The notes below the pieces were generated by a model. The model made no database searches. It had not been told where the DNA came from and saw nothing but the letters and a program-made list of their open reading frames with translations. The position numbers and the translations under genes were made by a program. From a virus: a stretch of 47,777 nt of DNA. Below, piece after piece: positions 13,133-22,007 of the stretch; positions within the stretch are counted from its first letter, which is position 1; every line of letters starts with the position of its first letter. The stretch lies in the IMG/VR virus record IMGVR_UViG_3300031227_000082, positions 1-47,777 of that record. One strand, given 5' to 3'.

Positions 13133-14679
13133 TGACATCAATAACACAAAATTCAATGAAGGATATTACAGGGATAGTAGTATCTCATAACACCTTAGAG
13201 TTGTTACAGAACGCATATGAGTCTGTTAGGAAGTTTCACCCTGACATGAAAATTATTATCATTGATGGTTCAGACAAAACAGATCCTTGCTATTTATATG
13301 CTCGTTCACTCGCATCAGATATAACTACCGTATATGCGGGGGGCTACAACATAGGCCATGGTAGGGGAATGGATATGGCAATAGGGATATGTGAAACAAG
13401 GTTTGCTCTTATTTTTGACTCTGATATAGTAATGCATAAAAGCCCTATACAAAAGATGCTTGATATGATGGAGGAGGACACATATGGGGTCGGATATACT
13501 GAGAAAACGGCATACGATGGACACGAATACGGACATTTCCCTGAACATAAAGACCAACCCTTTATGTACATGCTACATCCGTTTTTTCAACTATTACAGA
13601 TAAGTGAGTATTATAAATTTCACAAGTACGTTCATCACGGCTCGCCATGTTACAAGGCTGCCCTGGATATACATAAGCAAGGATTGACAGATAAAATAAT
13701 TAAGTGCTTACCTGGACTTGGACATACTCATGGAAAAGGAATCGCTTGGTCAGCCGTTCCCGGGGAATGGATCAAGCACGACACAGCAGGGACGAGAAAA
13801 GAGAGAGTTAGACGAGGACAAGCAGAAATAGAACCATGGGAGGAAGAAAAAAAGGGAACTATAGTATTAATAACGCCTACCGGAGCAAGAAAAGACCAAT
13901 TTGAGCTGTGTGTAAGATGGATGAAAAACCAAACTTACACAGGGGCCGTCACATGGATAATAATTGACGATGCTGTTCCTGTTACAACAGATATTATCAC
14001 TGAAGACTTTAGGGAAAATTGGACTATAATTAAAACCTATCCTGAGCCTACGTGGGAGGTAGGGCAAAATACTCAGGAACGAAATACTAAGGCTGGACTT
14101 GAGACAATGAGAAATAATTGTGATCTTGAAAACATAGAAGCGATATTTATAATAGAGGACGATGATTATTATAAGCCTTACTATCTTGAAAAAATGATGA
14201 TGGCAAAGCAAAATTATTGGATCTGGGGAGAAACAAATACGATATATTACAATGTGGTACATCGAAAATTTATGATCCATAATAACAGACATCACGCAAG
14301 CTTATTTCAGACAGCCTTTACAATAGACGCTATTTCTTATTTTGAGGATAATCTGCATCGTCAATTTATTGATGTTGGATTTTGGAAAAAGACACCTAAT
14401 AAGCGGTTATTCTTTGACGGATATCTTTCAGTAGGGATAAAAGGAATGCCCGGAAGAGGAGGGATAGGATCAGGACATGATCATTGTAGGGGGTTAAAAG
14501 ATGATCCTAGTATGCAATACCTGAATAAAATAATAGAGAGAGCTGATGTAAATTTTTACGAGGGATATTATACGGAGAGTGGCAAGATCCTATTGTCAGA
14601 AAGAAATCCCCGTCAAAAAGGTACAGTTCGTGTAAACCCTGATAACCCATTAAGACTAGTTAGAAAAAGATACAAATAA
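13132..14679 (+). CDS. bifunctional GT2-type glycosyltransferase fusion (515 aa)
   Basis: There are two GT-A modules. Module 1 (residues about 10-230) has the GT2 start ITGIVVSHNTLELLQNAYES, the Rossmann pattern KIIIIDGSDKTD, GGYNIGHGRGMDMAI and the FDSDI motif (DxD-like). Module 2 (about 243-500) starts TIVLITPTGARKDQFELCVR, has a WIIIDDA strand and the acidic run IIEDDDYYKPYYLEKM. The double-domain length is typical of polysaccharide or processive transferases. There is no membrane helix. It joins the preceding gene by TAATG and terL by TAATG (ATG 14679), so it is directly coupled to the packaging operon. Confidence 0.78.
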   Translation: MTSITQNSMKDITGIVVSHNTLELLQNAYESVRKFHPDMKIIIIDGSDKTDPCYLYARSLASDITTVYAGGYNIGHGRGMDMAIGICETRFALIFDSDIVMHKSPIQKMLDMMEEDTYGVGYTEKTAYDGHEYGHFPEHKDQPFMYMLHPFFQLLQISEYYKFHKYVHHGSPCYKAALDIHKQGLTDKIIKCLPGLGHTHGKGIAWSAVPGEWIKHDTAGTRKERVRRGQAEIEPWEEEKKGTIVLITPTGARKDQFELCVRWMKNQTYTGAVTWIIIDDAVPVTTDIITEDFRENWTIIKTYPEPTWEVGQNTQERNTKAGLETMRNNCDLENIEAIFIIEDDDYYKPYYLEKMMMAKQNYWIWGETNTIYYNVVHRKFMIHNNRHHASLFQTAFTIDAISYFEDNLHRQFIDVGFWKKTPNKRLFFDGYLSVGIKGMPGRGGIGSGHDHCRGLKDDPSMQYLNKIIERADVNFYEGYYTESGKILLSERNPRQKGTVRVNPDNPLRLVRKRYK

Positions 14680-16919
14680 TGGACCCGCTTTATCTCATGA
14701 AACGGTACGGTAAGGAGGTGGATACTCAGATATTAGCACAATATGAGGATGCGCCACGATTCGTATGGGTGAATACAGAGGATAAAGACATGGTTCCGAT
14801 AAAGATAGACCTACCCGATCCTCCAGAGTTTCATCTGATAGAAGGATTTGGATTACCGGCCAGGGAACAGAAATGGCATCCCCCTAAATTACCAAGACGA
14901 TTAAAAGAGGTTCAGAAGAAATTTGAAACCCTTGATGAGATATGGGTAGAGCTGGATGATCACCAGGATATTTACAGCGAGGAGATAGCGTTTATTGAGC
15001 AGATGTGGGATTACCGGTTAAATGGATACTGGTTTTATAACAATGGGGTGCCAACATATATTGATGGATGGCACTTTTTTTATTGCGCATGGTGGACCAT
15101 TGATGTCGGATTACCCAAGTACAGGGACAGGGACAGGAGGTTTTTTCTCTTTGCCAGGAAGATATTTAACGAAACGAAGTCACCCAAATGTAATGAGAAA
15201 GGGTTCGCAGTAGATGACGGGACGGGTGGATATGAGTGGATAGAGTTTGATAAGCGTTTATTCTATGGGTTCAACTACCCTAAGCACAGGCGCGAGGGCG
15301 CGACATACAAAGCTGAGTGTATAGGCTATGAGATAATAAGCCGTACCGGAGGAGCCTTTGGAGGAATACAGTCCATGAATGATGTTCAGTCCCGTAAATG
15401 CTTCCTAAGACACCTGGTAGCCCCATGGAAGAAACTACCATTCTTTTTCAAACCTAACTATGAAGGATCTACCTCTCCTAAGACAGAGTTATCATTCTCT
15501 CCACCGGCAAAGAGACTTTCATCCAGAGGATCATTAAGCTCATCTGAGCTAGGTCTGGAATCGGGTATAAACTATGAGATAGCCGATCCCTCAGCGTATG
15601 ACGGAGATAAATTATACTTCCATCATGACGATGAAGTAGGTAAGCTTAAAAAGGGCTTATCGTGCTGGGATCGACACACCGTTGTGAAAGAGTGTCTGGT
15701 AATGGGATCTGAAATAATAGGCTTTACAGTTAAGACCTCAACGGTAGGAGAGATGGAGAGAGGGGGAGGAAAGGCATTTAAGCACCAGTGCAAGATGAGC
15801 GATTACTACCAGAGGACACCAAACGGACAAACACCGTCCGGACTGGCTACATTGTTCATCTCCGCAGATGATGGGTTGCAGGGGTTTATAGATGAATATG
15901 GAATGAGTATTACGGGTATTCCTACAAAGCAACAGATAGAATATACCGGACATAAGATAGGAGCAAGGGAATGGTTACTTAACCGTAGGAAAGGATACAT
16001 CGACTTAGGCGACCAGGAGGGGCTATCGGAGGAGATACGTCTTTACCCATTACGTTTTGCGGAATGTTTTCGTACCGCAGCCAAATCATCAGGGTTTAAT
16101 ATGCTTAAACTGGAGACATATATCGATGACTTGTCATTTGCTAAGACACAGACAATTTGTGGTAACTTCAGCTGGAAGGATAATAAAAAAGACTCCAAAG
16201 TTATATTTACAGAACACCCTAATGGTAAGTTTATATTAAGCCAGCAGTTAGATCCCAATGAAGCGAATAGGAAATGGTGGAGTGACGAGATGGAGACATG
16301 GATGCCAGGTAACATGATATGGGGTGTGGCCGGGGGTGACCCCTTCAAGTTTAATAAGACAGAAGGGAACCGTAAATCTAATGGTAGTGGTGCCGTTGTT
16401 AAGAAAGGAAGGATTAAGGATGAAGATTTCTCCATGAAAAGAAGGTTTGCCTGCACCTACAACAATAGAACTTACGATAAGAATATCTATGGCGAGGATA
16501 TGTTGATGATGTGTGTCTATTACGGAGTACAGATGTTCCCGGAGATAAACATCCCTTTCCTATGGGACTATTTTGATGAGAGAGGATATTCAGGGTATCT
16601 GCTTTACAAGGTTGATCCAAAGACCTTTGAATTTGGCAAGACCCCAGGGGGCAGTACTAATGAGAAGATCAAACAGGATATTTTTACAGAGTGGATGACA
16701 TGGATAGAGAATGAGGCTGATGATGAAGTTCATATAGAGATCCTGGAGGAATGTAGGGACATAGAAGGACCGGAAGATATGACTAATTATGACTTATTTA
16801 CAGCTGGTGGATATGCGCTCTTAGGCACCCATGGCATCTATGATGAGGTTGCAGAATTACAAGACAAGGAGTATGATCTGGATAGTTATGTGAAGAAAAG
16901 ATACTATCCAGTGAAATAA
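14679..16919 (+). CDS. terL: terminase large subunit (packaging ATPase/nuclease, 746 aa)
   Basis: TerL pumps DNA into the prohead and cuts concatemers. Visible order: a long N-terminal region with aromatic-rich GVPTYIDGWHFFYCAWW; ATPase Walker A-like loop PKHRREGATYKA (about residues 201-212); Walker B YFHHDDEVGK (about 313-322); the nuclease domain with GVAGGDPFKFN (Asp near 554), and a late YDLFTAGGYALLG block. The usual Walker A Lys (GKT) is replaced by Ala, as HRREGAT. At 746 residues it is longer than average TerL but in range for crAss-like and related Bacteroidota phages. Followed by the portal after a promoter-like element. Confidence 0.88.
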   Translation: MDPLYLMKRYGKEVDTQILAQYEDAPRFVWVNTEDKDMVPIKIDLPDPPEFHLIEGFGLPAREQKWHPPKLPRRLKEVQKKFETLDEIWVELDDHQDIYSEEIAFIEQMWDYRLNGYWFYNNGVPTYIDGWHFFYCAWWTIDVGLPKYRDRDRRFFLFARKIFNETKSPKCNEKGFAVDDGTGGYEWIEFDKRLFYGFNYPKHRREGATYKAECIGYEIISRTGGAFGGIQSMNDVQSRKCFLRHLVAPWKKLPFFFKPNYEGSTSPKTELSFSPPAKRLSSRGSLSSSELGLESGINYEIADPSAYDGDKLYFHHDDEVGKLKKGLSCWDRHTVVKECLVMGSEIIGFTVKTSTVGEMERGGGKAFKHQCKMSDYYQRTPNGQTPSGLATLFISADDGLQGFIDEYGMSITGIPTKQQIEYTGHKIGAREWLLNRRKGYIDLGDQEGLSEEIRLYPLRFAECFRTAAKSSGFNMLKLETYIDDLSFAKTQTICGNFSWKDNKKDSKVIFTEHPNGKFILSQQLDPNEANRKWWSDEMETWMPGNMIWGVAGGDPFKFNKTEGNRKSNGSGAVVKKGRIKDEDFSMKRRFACTYNNRTYDKNIYGEDMLMMCVYYGVQMFPEINIPFLWDYFDERGYSGYLLYKVDPKTFEFGKTPGGSTNEKIKQDIFTEWMTWIENEADDEVHIEILEECRDIEGPEDMTNYDLFTAGGYALLGTHGIYDEVAELQDKEYDLDSYVKKRYYPVK

Positions 16920-16925
16920 TTGTTA

Positions 16926-16933
16926 TAACTTTA
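16926..16933 (+). promoter_or_regulatory. probable -7 promoter element (TAACTTTA)
   Basis: The octamer TAACTTTA, identical to that at 3425-3432, lies 15 bases before the portal ATG (16949) in a short A/T-rich gap. This would give a very short leader. No -33 element was found. Confidence 0.35.
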
Positions 16934-16948
16934 TACAAAAATAAAGGC

Positions 16949-19252
16949 ATGTCAGTACCCTATTTTACGAAGTATAGCACAGGCGCATTCCCCTTCCCTG
17001 ATGACAATATCGATCCTAAGTTAAAGGACAAGGGATGGGCAAAGAAATTTGGCGAAGCCATGCTTTCTTTATGGCTCAGGGACAAAACGGCTATCCCATA
17101 CAGTAAGATAAGAGAGATAGGAGAGCTTCGTGACCTAGCTAACGGTAATCAGGATGTTAGCAAATACCAGAAAATATTATTGGATGAGAGTGAAGACGGA
17201 TCAGGAGTAGAGGGCTACATGAATGTTTCCTTTGACGTATTCTCAGTGATGCCTAAGTTTCTCAGAGTAGTAGAGGGTATGATGGAGCAAACAGATCATC
17301 AGGTAATAGCTACAGCTGTAGATCCTAAAAGCTCAAAGGAGAAAGAAGAAGAAAAGCTCCGGACAGCTTTTAACATGAATTATCGTGAGATTATCGGTGA
17401 AATAGAAAAAGGACTGGGTATTGATAATGATAATCAGTTTATGCCTGAATCGGTTGATGAGTTGGATTTATACACCGGGATGGGAGGATTTAAGCTATCC
17501 AGGGAGACAGAGATAGAGGAAGGTCTGGATTATACTTTTTACATCTCTGATTGGAAGGAGATAAAGAAGAAGCTAATAAAAGACATTTTTACATTCAATG
17601 CGTGCTGTGCGAAGGATTATACTGATAATTACGCCAAGAAAGTAAAAGCCAGATATGTCGATCCGGCAATGTTCATAGGACAGTTCTCAAAAAGGAATGA
17701 CTATAGGGATATGACATTTGGAGGTGAGGTAACTCAGGTGTCAGTAGCTACAATCGTTAAGCAGGATCCGAAAGTTGATCTTTTAAAACTACAAGAACTG
17801 GCAAAGGGGTATAATGGGATTAATGGTAATCCTCAATTAAGTGATGCCCAGATAGGGACGGATTACTCAAAAGGTGGTGGGTGTGCTTGGAATAGTTTCT
17901 TACTTGATGTTCTGGATTTTGAATGGAAGTCTATCAATAGTGAGTACTGGACAAAGAGAGCAACTAAGTACGGATCAGATCTCTTATACGAAGAAGACTG
18001 GGGAGTAATAAAGGACTCAGAGAAGAAAAAAACTAATGTATATAATATCCATGTTGTTTATAAGGGCCAATGGGTCATAGGTTCAGATATAGTTTTTGAT
18101 TTTGGACTACAGCATGACATACCCCGACCAGACGGGAAAGAGGTTGCTTTATCCTATCATTTCTACAAATATGATGAAAAAGCCATTGTTCAGTCAGCTG
18201 AGCCATGCGTTCACCAGATAGCTCTGGCACACATAAAACTTCAAAACGCACTTGCTCAGGCAGCACCAGCAGGTATATCTATCGAATATACTTCCTTAAT
18301 GAATATGAAGCTAGGAGGTAATAAGATGAAACCCTTAGAGCTTCTGAAGATGAGAAAACAGAATGGAGATCTCATCTATAAAGCCACAACCCATAAGGGA
18401 CAACTGAATATCCCAGGAGGATACAGGCCGGTCCAGGAGCTACAGGGAGGTATTGGAACTCAGCTGGATGAGTTTATAAAGATATTTGAGCTGTATATTA
18501 ACTTCATTCGTGAGGTAACGGGTATAAACCAGATAGCGGATGCCTCTACCCCTAATCCCGAACAGTCAGTCGGAGGATCAGAACTAGCCATTGCAGCTAC
18601 AAACAACGCTTTAAGACCGATTTATTCAGCTTATATAGCCACGAAGGAGAAAGTAGCTAAGAACGCCTGTATGCGGATGCAGTTACTCATTAAGCATAAT
18701 AAGAAAGCTCTGGAGGGATATGTCCCGGTATTTGGTAGGGCAGGAGTACAGATATTGAGCGTGAGCGCAGATGTGGTAGATGCTAATTACTATATCAAGT
18801 ATGAAGCTAAACCTACAGACAAGAGGAAAGAGACTATTCGTGCGGCTGCTATTGCTGCTATGCAACCAGACAAAGATGGAACAAAGAGTATTGAGTTACC
18901 TGATTTCCTGCTTATCGAAAGAACATTGGAGAATGGGAACCTAAAATACGCTGAAGCATATCTTAATTACAGGAGTAGAAAGAACAAAGAAAAGCAGCTT
19001 CAGCTCCAGAGAGAGAACATGGAAATAGATAAACAGAGAGAACAGGAAGGCATACAAATGAAGAATAAGCTTGAAACTGAAAAGACTAAGCTTGAGACTG
19101 ACGAAAAGATTAGGTTTGAGAAGGCTAAATTAGAATTAACGGAAGAATATAAGGTAAAGGATCATGAACGCAAGCTAGAGGAGATAGCCCTACAATCAAC
19201 CATGAAGTCCGTTGAGCAGGGCGCAACAGAGAAACAACCCGTACCGGCATAA
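16949..19252 (+). CDS. portal protein (767 aa)
   Basis: Portal proteins form the dodecameric ring through which DNA enters and leaves the capsid. The call rests on position directly after terL, length (767 aa, suited to large Bacteroidota podoviruses) and composition: an acidic N-terminus, a VFSVMPKFLRVVEGMMEQTD helix, alternating crown/stem regions, and a conserved-looking VGGSELAIAATNNALRPIYS segment. The C-terminal 110 residues are a long charged coiled coil (EKQLQLQRENMEIDKQREQE), probably the barrel or a tail for scaffold contact. No catalytic site is expected. The scaffold and capsid genes follow. Confidence 0.82.
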   Translation: MSVPYFTKYSTGAFPFPDDNIDPKLKDKGWAKKFGEAMLSLWLRDKTAIPYSKIREIGELRDLANGNQDVSKYQKILLDESEDGSGVEGYMNVSFDVFSVMPKFLRVVEGMMEQTDHQVIATAVDPKSSKEKEEEKLRTAFNMNYREIIGEIEKGLGIDNDNQFMPESVDELDLYTGMGGFKLSRETEIEEGLDYTFYISDWKEIKKKLIKDIFTFNACCAKDYTDNYAKKVKARYVDPAMFIGQFSKRNDYRDMTFGGEVTQVSVATIVKQDPKVDLLKLQELAKGYNGINGNPQLSDAQIGTDYSKGGGCAWNSFLLDVLDFEWKSINSEYWTKRATKYGSDLLYEEDWGVIKDSEKKKTNVYNIHVVYKGQWVIGSDIVFDFGLQHDIPRPDGKEVALSYHFYKYDEKAIVQSAEPCVHQIALAHIKLQNALAQAAPAGISIEYTSLMNMKLGGNKMKPLELLKMRKQNGDLIYKATTHKGQLNIPGGYRPVQELQGGIGTQLDEFIKIFELYINFIREVTGINQIADASTPNPEQSVGGSELAIAATNNALRPIYSAYIATKEKVAKNACMRMQLLIKHNKKALEGYVPVFGRAGVQILSVSADVVDANYYIKYEAKPTDKRKETIRAAAIAAMQPDKDGTKSIELPDFLLIERTLENGNLKYAEAYLNYRSRKNKEKQLQLQRENMEIDKQREQEGIQMKNKLETEKTKLETDEKIRFEKAKLELTEEYKVKDHERKLEEIALQSTMKSVEQGATEKQPVPA

Positions 19253-19259
19253 TAATTCG

Positions 19260-19267
19260 TATATTTG
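19260..19267 (+). promoter_or_regulatory. probable -7 promoter element (TATATTTG)
   Basis: TATATTTG in the context TTCGTATATTTG lies 18 bases before the scaffold gene ATG (19286). It matches the TAnnTTTG consensus exactly and the TTCGTA context recurs at 22983. No TTG was found at the -33 distance. Confidence 0.45.
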
Positions 19268-19285
19268 TAACATAAAATAATTGCT

Positions 19286-20503
19286 ATGGCACTAAAAAAC
19301 ATTGAAGGCAGAAAAGAAGAATTTGACGCGCTGAAAGATCTTATCGATCCGGCAGAATTAGCAGCGCAATTAGGTGAGGATCCCCCAAAGGTTGATCCAC
19401 CACCAAAAGTAGAGGATCCCCAAAAGGTAGATGATCCACCAAAAGTCGATCCACCACCAAAGGTAGAAGACCCGCCAAAGGTCGATCCCCCCAAACTAGA
19501 CGAAGCAGGAACACCTCCCGATGCAACTGGCATACTGAAAGAGATTTTCGGTGATCAGTTCACATCAGTAGATGATCTTAAAAAGAAGGATATCCCTAAA
19601 ACCCTCAAAGAAGCCGACTTGTTGAGACAACAGGTACAGACTCTTACCAGTGAGAAAGAAGAACTTACTGGCAAGCTCGCTTTAAAGCCAAAGACTAATT
19701 TCGCGAATGATGATGTGGCTTTGTTTAACGAGTTTGTGAAGACAACGGGAGTAATGAGTGCGGATGTATTTAACCGTCTTAATAGTGTAGATGTTGCAAA
19801 CATGGATTATATGGATGCAATTATACTGGCAAGATTGTTAGAGAATCCTAAACTCGCAGCAAAGGAATCAACGCTTCGTAAGCATGTCGAGAAGACATAC
19901 AACGTGGATCCCGCGCAAGTTGAAGAAGAAGAATTGGAGATTAACAAGATGGGACTGGCACAAGAAGGTGGACAGGCCATGAAGAAACTCCAGGAGGTGA
20001 AGGAGAAAATTATTCTTCCGGAACCTGAAGAAGAAATTCCAGTAGCAGCAGCAGAAGCAGTCTGGACCCCAGAACAGGAGGAGCAATCCAAAACAGTATG
20101 GGGTGCAGCGAACAAAGCTATGGGCGAAAAATTATCAAAAATTCCTATTTTCATGCCAGGCAGTAAAGAAGCCTTACTCGACTTCGCTATTCCGGAGGAG
20201 ACACAGAAGGCTATTGAGGAGCGATCACTTGAATTTGCGGTTAGCAACCATATGGAAGCTAATGAAGAAAATTTAGGTGTTGTTGCCAACTTCATGTATT
20301 CAGAGCTTGTCATGAGAAACTTGGATAAGATTGCGCATTCCATATTTGAGAAAGCCCGGTCAATGACCAAGGAGGAAAGTTTGAAATATTATCATAACCC
20401 TTCCTCTCTACCTGCAGGAGATAATCCACCGGTAGTTGAGTTAGGTGATGATGAAGAAGCTCAGAAGCAAAAGATTTTCAATGCTGAGATGGGAATTGAG
20501 TAA
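19286..20503 (+). CDS. putative scaffolding protein (405 aa)
   Basis: It lies between portal and major capsid, the usual place of the scaffold or capsid-assembly protein. It is highly charged and helical, with an early Pro/Lys/Asp/Val repeat (PPKVDPPPKVEDPQK-type, residues about 32-72) followed by a coiled-coil-like section (LLRQQVQTLTSEKEELTGKL) and acidic linkers. The last 100 residues are helical and end NAEMGIE. No protease triad is obvious, so a maturation protease is not evident here. The repeat array is variable by nature and may have been expanded by slippage. Role is inferred from context and composition. Confidence 0.65.
   Translation: MALKNIEGRKEEFDALKDLIDPAELAAQLGEDPPKVDPPPKVEDPQKVDDPPKVDPPPKVEDPPKVDPPKLDEAGTPPDATGILKEIFGDQFTSVDDLKKKDIPKTLKEADLLRQQVQTLTSEKEELTGKLALKPKTNFANDDVALFNEFVKTTGVMSADVFNRLNSVDVANMDYMDAIILARLLENPKLAAKESTLRKHVEKTYNVDPAQVEEEELEINKMGLAQEGGQAMKKLQEVKEKIILPEPEEEIPVAAAEAVWTPEQEEQSKTVWGAANKAMGEKLSKIPIFMPGSKEALLDFAIPEETQKAIEERSLEFAVSNHMEANEENLGVVANFMYSELVMRNLDKIAHSIFEKARSMTKEESLKYYHNPSSLPAGDNPPVVELGDDEEAQKQKIFNAEMGIE
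19379..19497 (+). repeat. Pro-Lys-Val-Asp coding repeats in scaffold gene
   Basis: About seven degenerate repeats of a GATCCACCAAAGGT-like unit code for DPPKV, DPPPKVE and similar. The copies differ mainly at third codon positions and by an added Pro codon, as expected after repeat expansion and drift. It lies inside the scaffold N-terminus and probably encodes an extended linker. Confidence 0.7.
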
Positions 20504-20557
20504 ACAGTAAAGTAAGAGGCATTAGTAGCAGTATTAACAAATTAAACCATAATTAAA

Positions 20558-21931
20558 ATGGGACCAGAAGCTATTGCACAAATATATGCCTCAGATATAG
20601 TATCAGGCTTTGATATCCACAAGCCAGAGAACCTTAACACGCTTTTTAGTCGTTTTGGTGATCAGGGCGCGTCTTACTTCCAGCTACTCAGATCCATGGG
20701 ATTTGAGCAGGAGGTGTCACTCGATGAGTATGGACACTGGGAAGAAAACCGAATCCATGAAATTCTTCATGTCAAGGATGATGTCGTTCAGTCAGCGGTC
20801 GGGGAACCGATTACTTTTGTACTGGATGCACAGGACCTTGATGTTAATGGGAATTTCTATGCTCGTCTGTACGATCAGATACTTTTTCACAATGAAGTAC
20901 CTGGATCAATCACAGAGATTGATGTTACAGATGCAGCTAATCCAGAGATTACGGTTGAACCGAATGATAATACAGATCAAATTCCTGCCTTGACTGCAGG
21001 GGATGAACTTATCATATTCACTGATGCATGGTCAGAAGGATCCGGGCAACCAGACCCAGCTCTCCGTGGAGTATGGAGATATGATAATGTCGCTCAGATC
21101 ATCAAAGAGACTATCGGTTATACCGGTACCGAGATGGTTGATCAGACATGGTTCAATGTAACAAGTAAAGGGGTAAGTATCCCGGCTTATTACTTCCTTG
21201 GTCAGGTAGATATTGACTATCGTATGTCTTTGAAGATTGATGGAGCACTGCTTTGGAACAAGATAACTACCAATGCTGGTATTGTCGATCCAGACACAGG
21301 CCGTCCAATCAAGACAACAGAAGGTCTTATTCCTTATATAAGGCGAGTTGGTAACGAACAGACCTATGCATCAGGAGCATTTGCTGTTGATGAGTTTGAT
21401 GAAATGGATAATACCCTTGACAGGGAACATGCAGGAAATTATATTCTGGGCTTGCTCGGAATATCTCTGCACCAGGACATTGAGAACTCACTTGTTGATT
21501 ATTTCCAGAATACTAACATTAGCTTTGCGAAACAGGCTACTAACAGTGTTCTTTTCAATAACAACGAAGCTCTGTCTGCATCTGTTAACTTCACCTATCT
21601 GACAAAATCAGAAAGGACATTCCTTATGAAAAGGATGGGCGTTTTCAATAATCCCAAATTATACGGAGCTACAGGGTATGAAGCTCCTAATATGGGTATA
21701 TGGATGCCTATCAACAAACGTAAGGATCCTGTCTCCGGGAACCAGGTTGCATCTATCGGGTGCAGATATCGTGGTCTTGGTAAATACAACAGGAGAATGG
21801 AAGTTTGGAGTGTTGGGGGCGCAGGCGAAGGAATGAAGGTCACTGAGTTTGACAAGAGACACACTTACATGAGAGCGCATATTGGAGCTCATTTCCGTGG
21901 AGGAAACCAATTTGTTCTGATGGAGACCTAA
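20558..21931 (+). CDS. major capsid protein, HK97-type (457 aa)
   Basis: This is the best capsid candidate: it is third after portal and scaffold, has the expected length, and is preceded by a long (54-base) A/T-rich leader ending ATAATTAAAATG as in highly expressed Bacteroidota genes. The sequence is beta/alpha mixed with an extended N-terminal arm, a beta-rich insertion (DINVNGNFYARLYDQIL-like strands), and a C-terminal part (GCRYRGLGKYNRRMEVWSVG, MRAHIGAHFRGGNQFVLME) that fits the A-domain and P-domain end of an HK97 fold. It is followed at once by a strong terminator. HK97 fold is inferred from context, not from a match. Confidence 0.78.
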   Translation: MGPEAIAQIYASDIVSGFDIHKPENLNTLFSRFGDQGASYFQLLRSMGFEQEVSLDEYGHWEENRIHEILHVKDDVVQSAVGEPITFVLDAQDLDVNGNFYARLYDQILFHNEVPGSITEIDVTDAANPEITVEPNDNTDQIPALTAGDELIIFTDAWSEGSGQPDPALRGVWRYDNVAQIIKETIGYTGTEMVDQTWFNVTSKGVSIPAYYFLGQVDIDYRMSLKIDGALLWNKITTNAGIVDPDTGRPIKTTEGLIPYIRRVGNEQTYASGAFAVDEFDEMDNTLDREHAGNYILGLLGISLHQDIENSLVDYFQNTNISFAKQATNSVLFNNNEALSASVNFTYLTKSERTFLMKRMGVFNNPKLYGATGYEAPNMGIWMPINKRKDPVSGNQVASIGCRYRGLGKYNRRMEVWSVGGAGEGMKVTEFDKRHTYMRAHIGAHFRGGNQFVLMET

Positions 21932-21940
21932 ACGAATAGG

Positions 21941-21982
21941 AGGGGGGATGAAAGGGAGAGCAATTAGATCCCCCCTTTTTTT
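21941..21982 (+). terminator. intrinsic terminator after major capsid
   Basis: AGGGGGGAT (21941-21949) pairs with ATCCCCCCT (21968-21976) around an 18-base loop, and the T-run extends to 21982. This G/C-rich stem plus T-tract, ten bases after the capsid stop, is a strong intrinsic terminator and would let capsid mRNA be made in excess over downstream genes. Confidence 0.9.
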
Positions 21983-22007
21983 ACTTGAAACCAAATATTA
22001 AAATGCT

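Noticed and set aside
13867-14295. 142-codon minus-strand open frame under the GT2 fusion
   Set aside because: The plus strand has clear GT motifs over the same stretch, and the antisense translation is Ile/Tyr/Cys-rich noise.
19807-20370. 187-codon minus-strand open frame under the scaffold gene
   Set aside because: It is a Ser-rich shadow of a charged plus-strand coding sequence, a typical artefact of Glu/Lys-rich genes.
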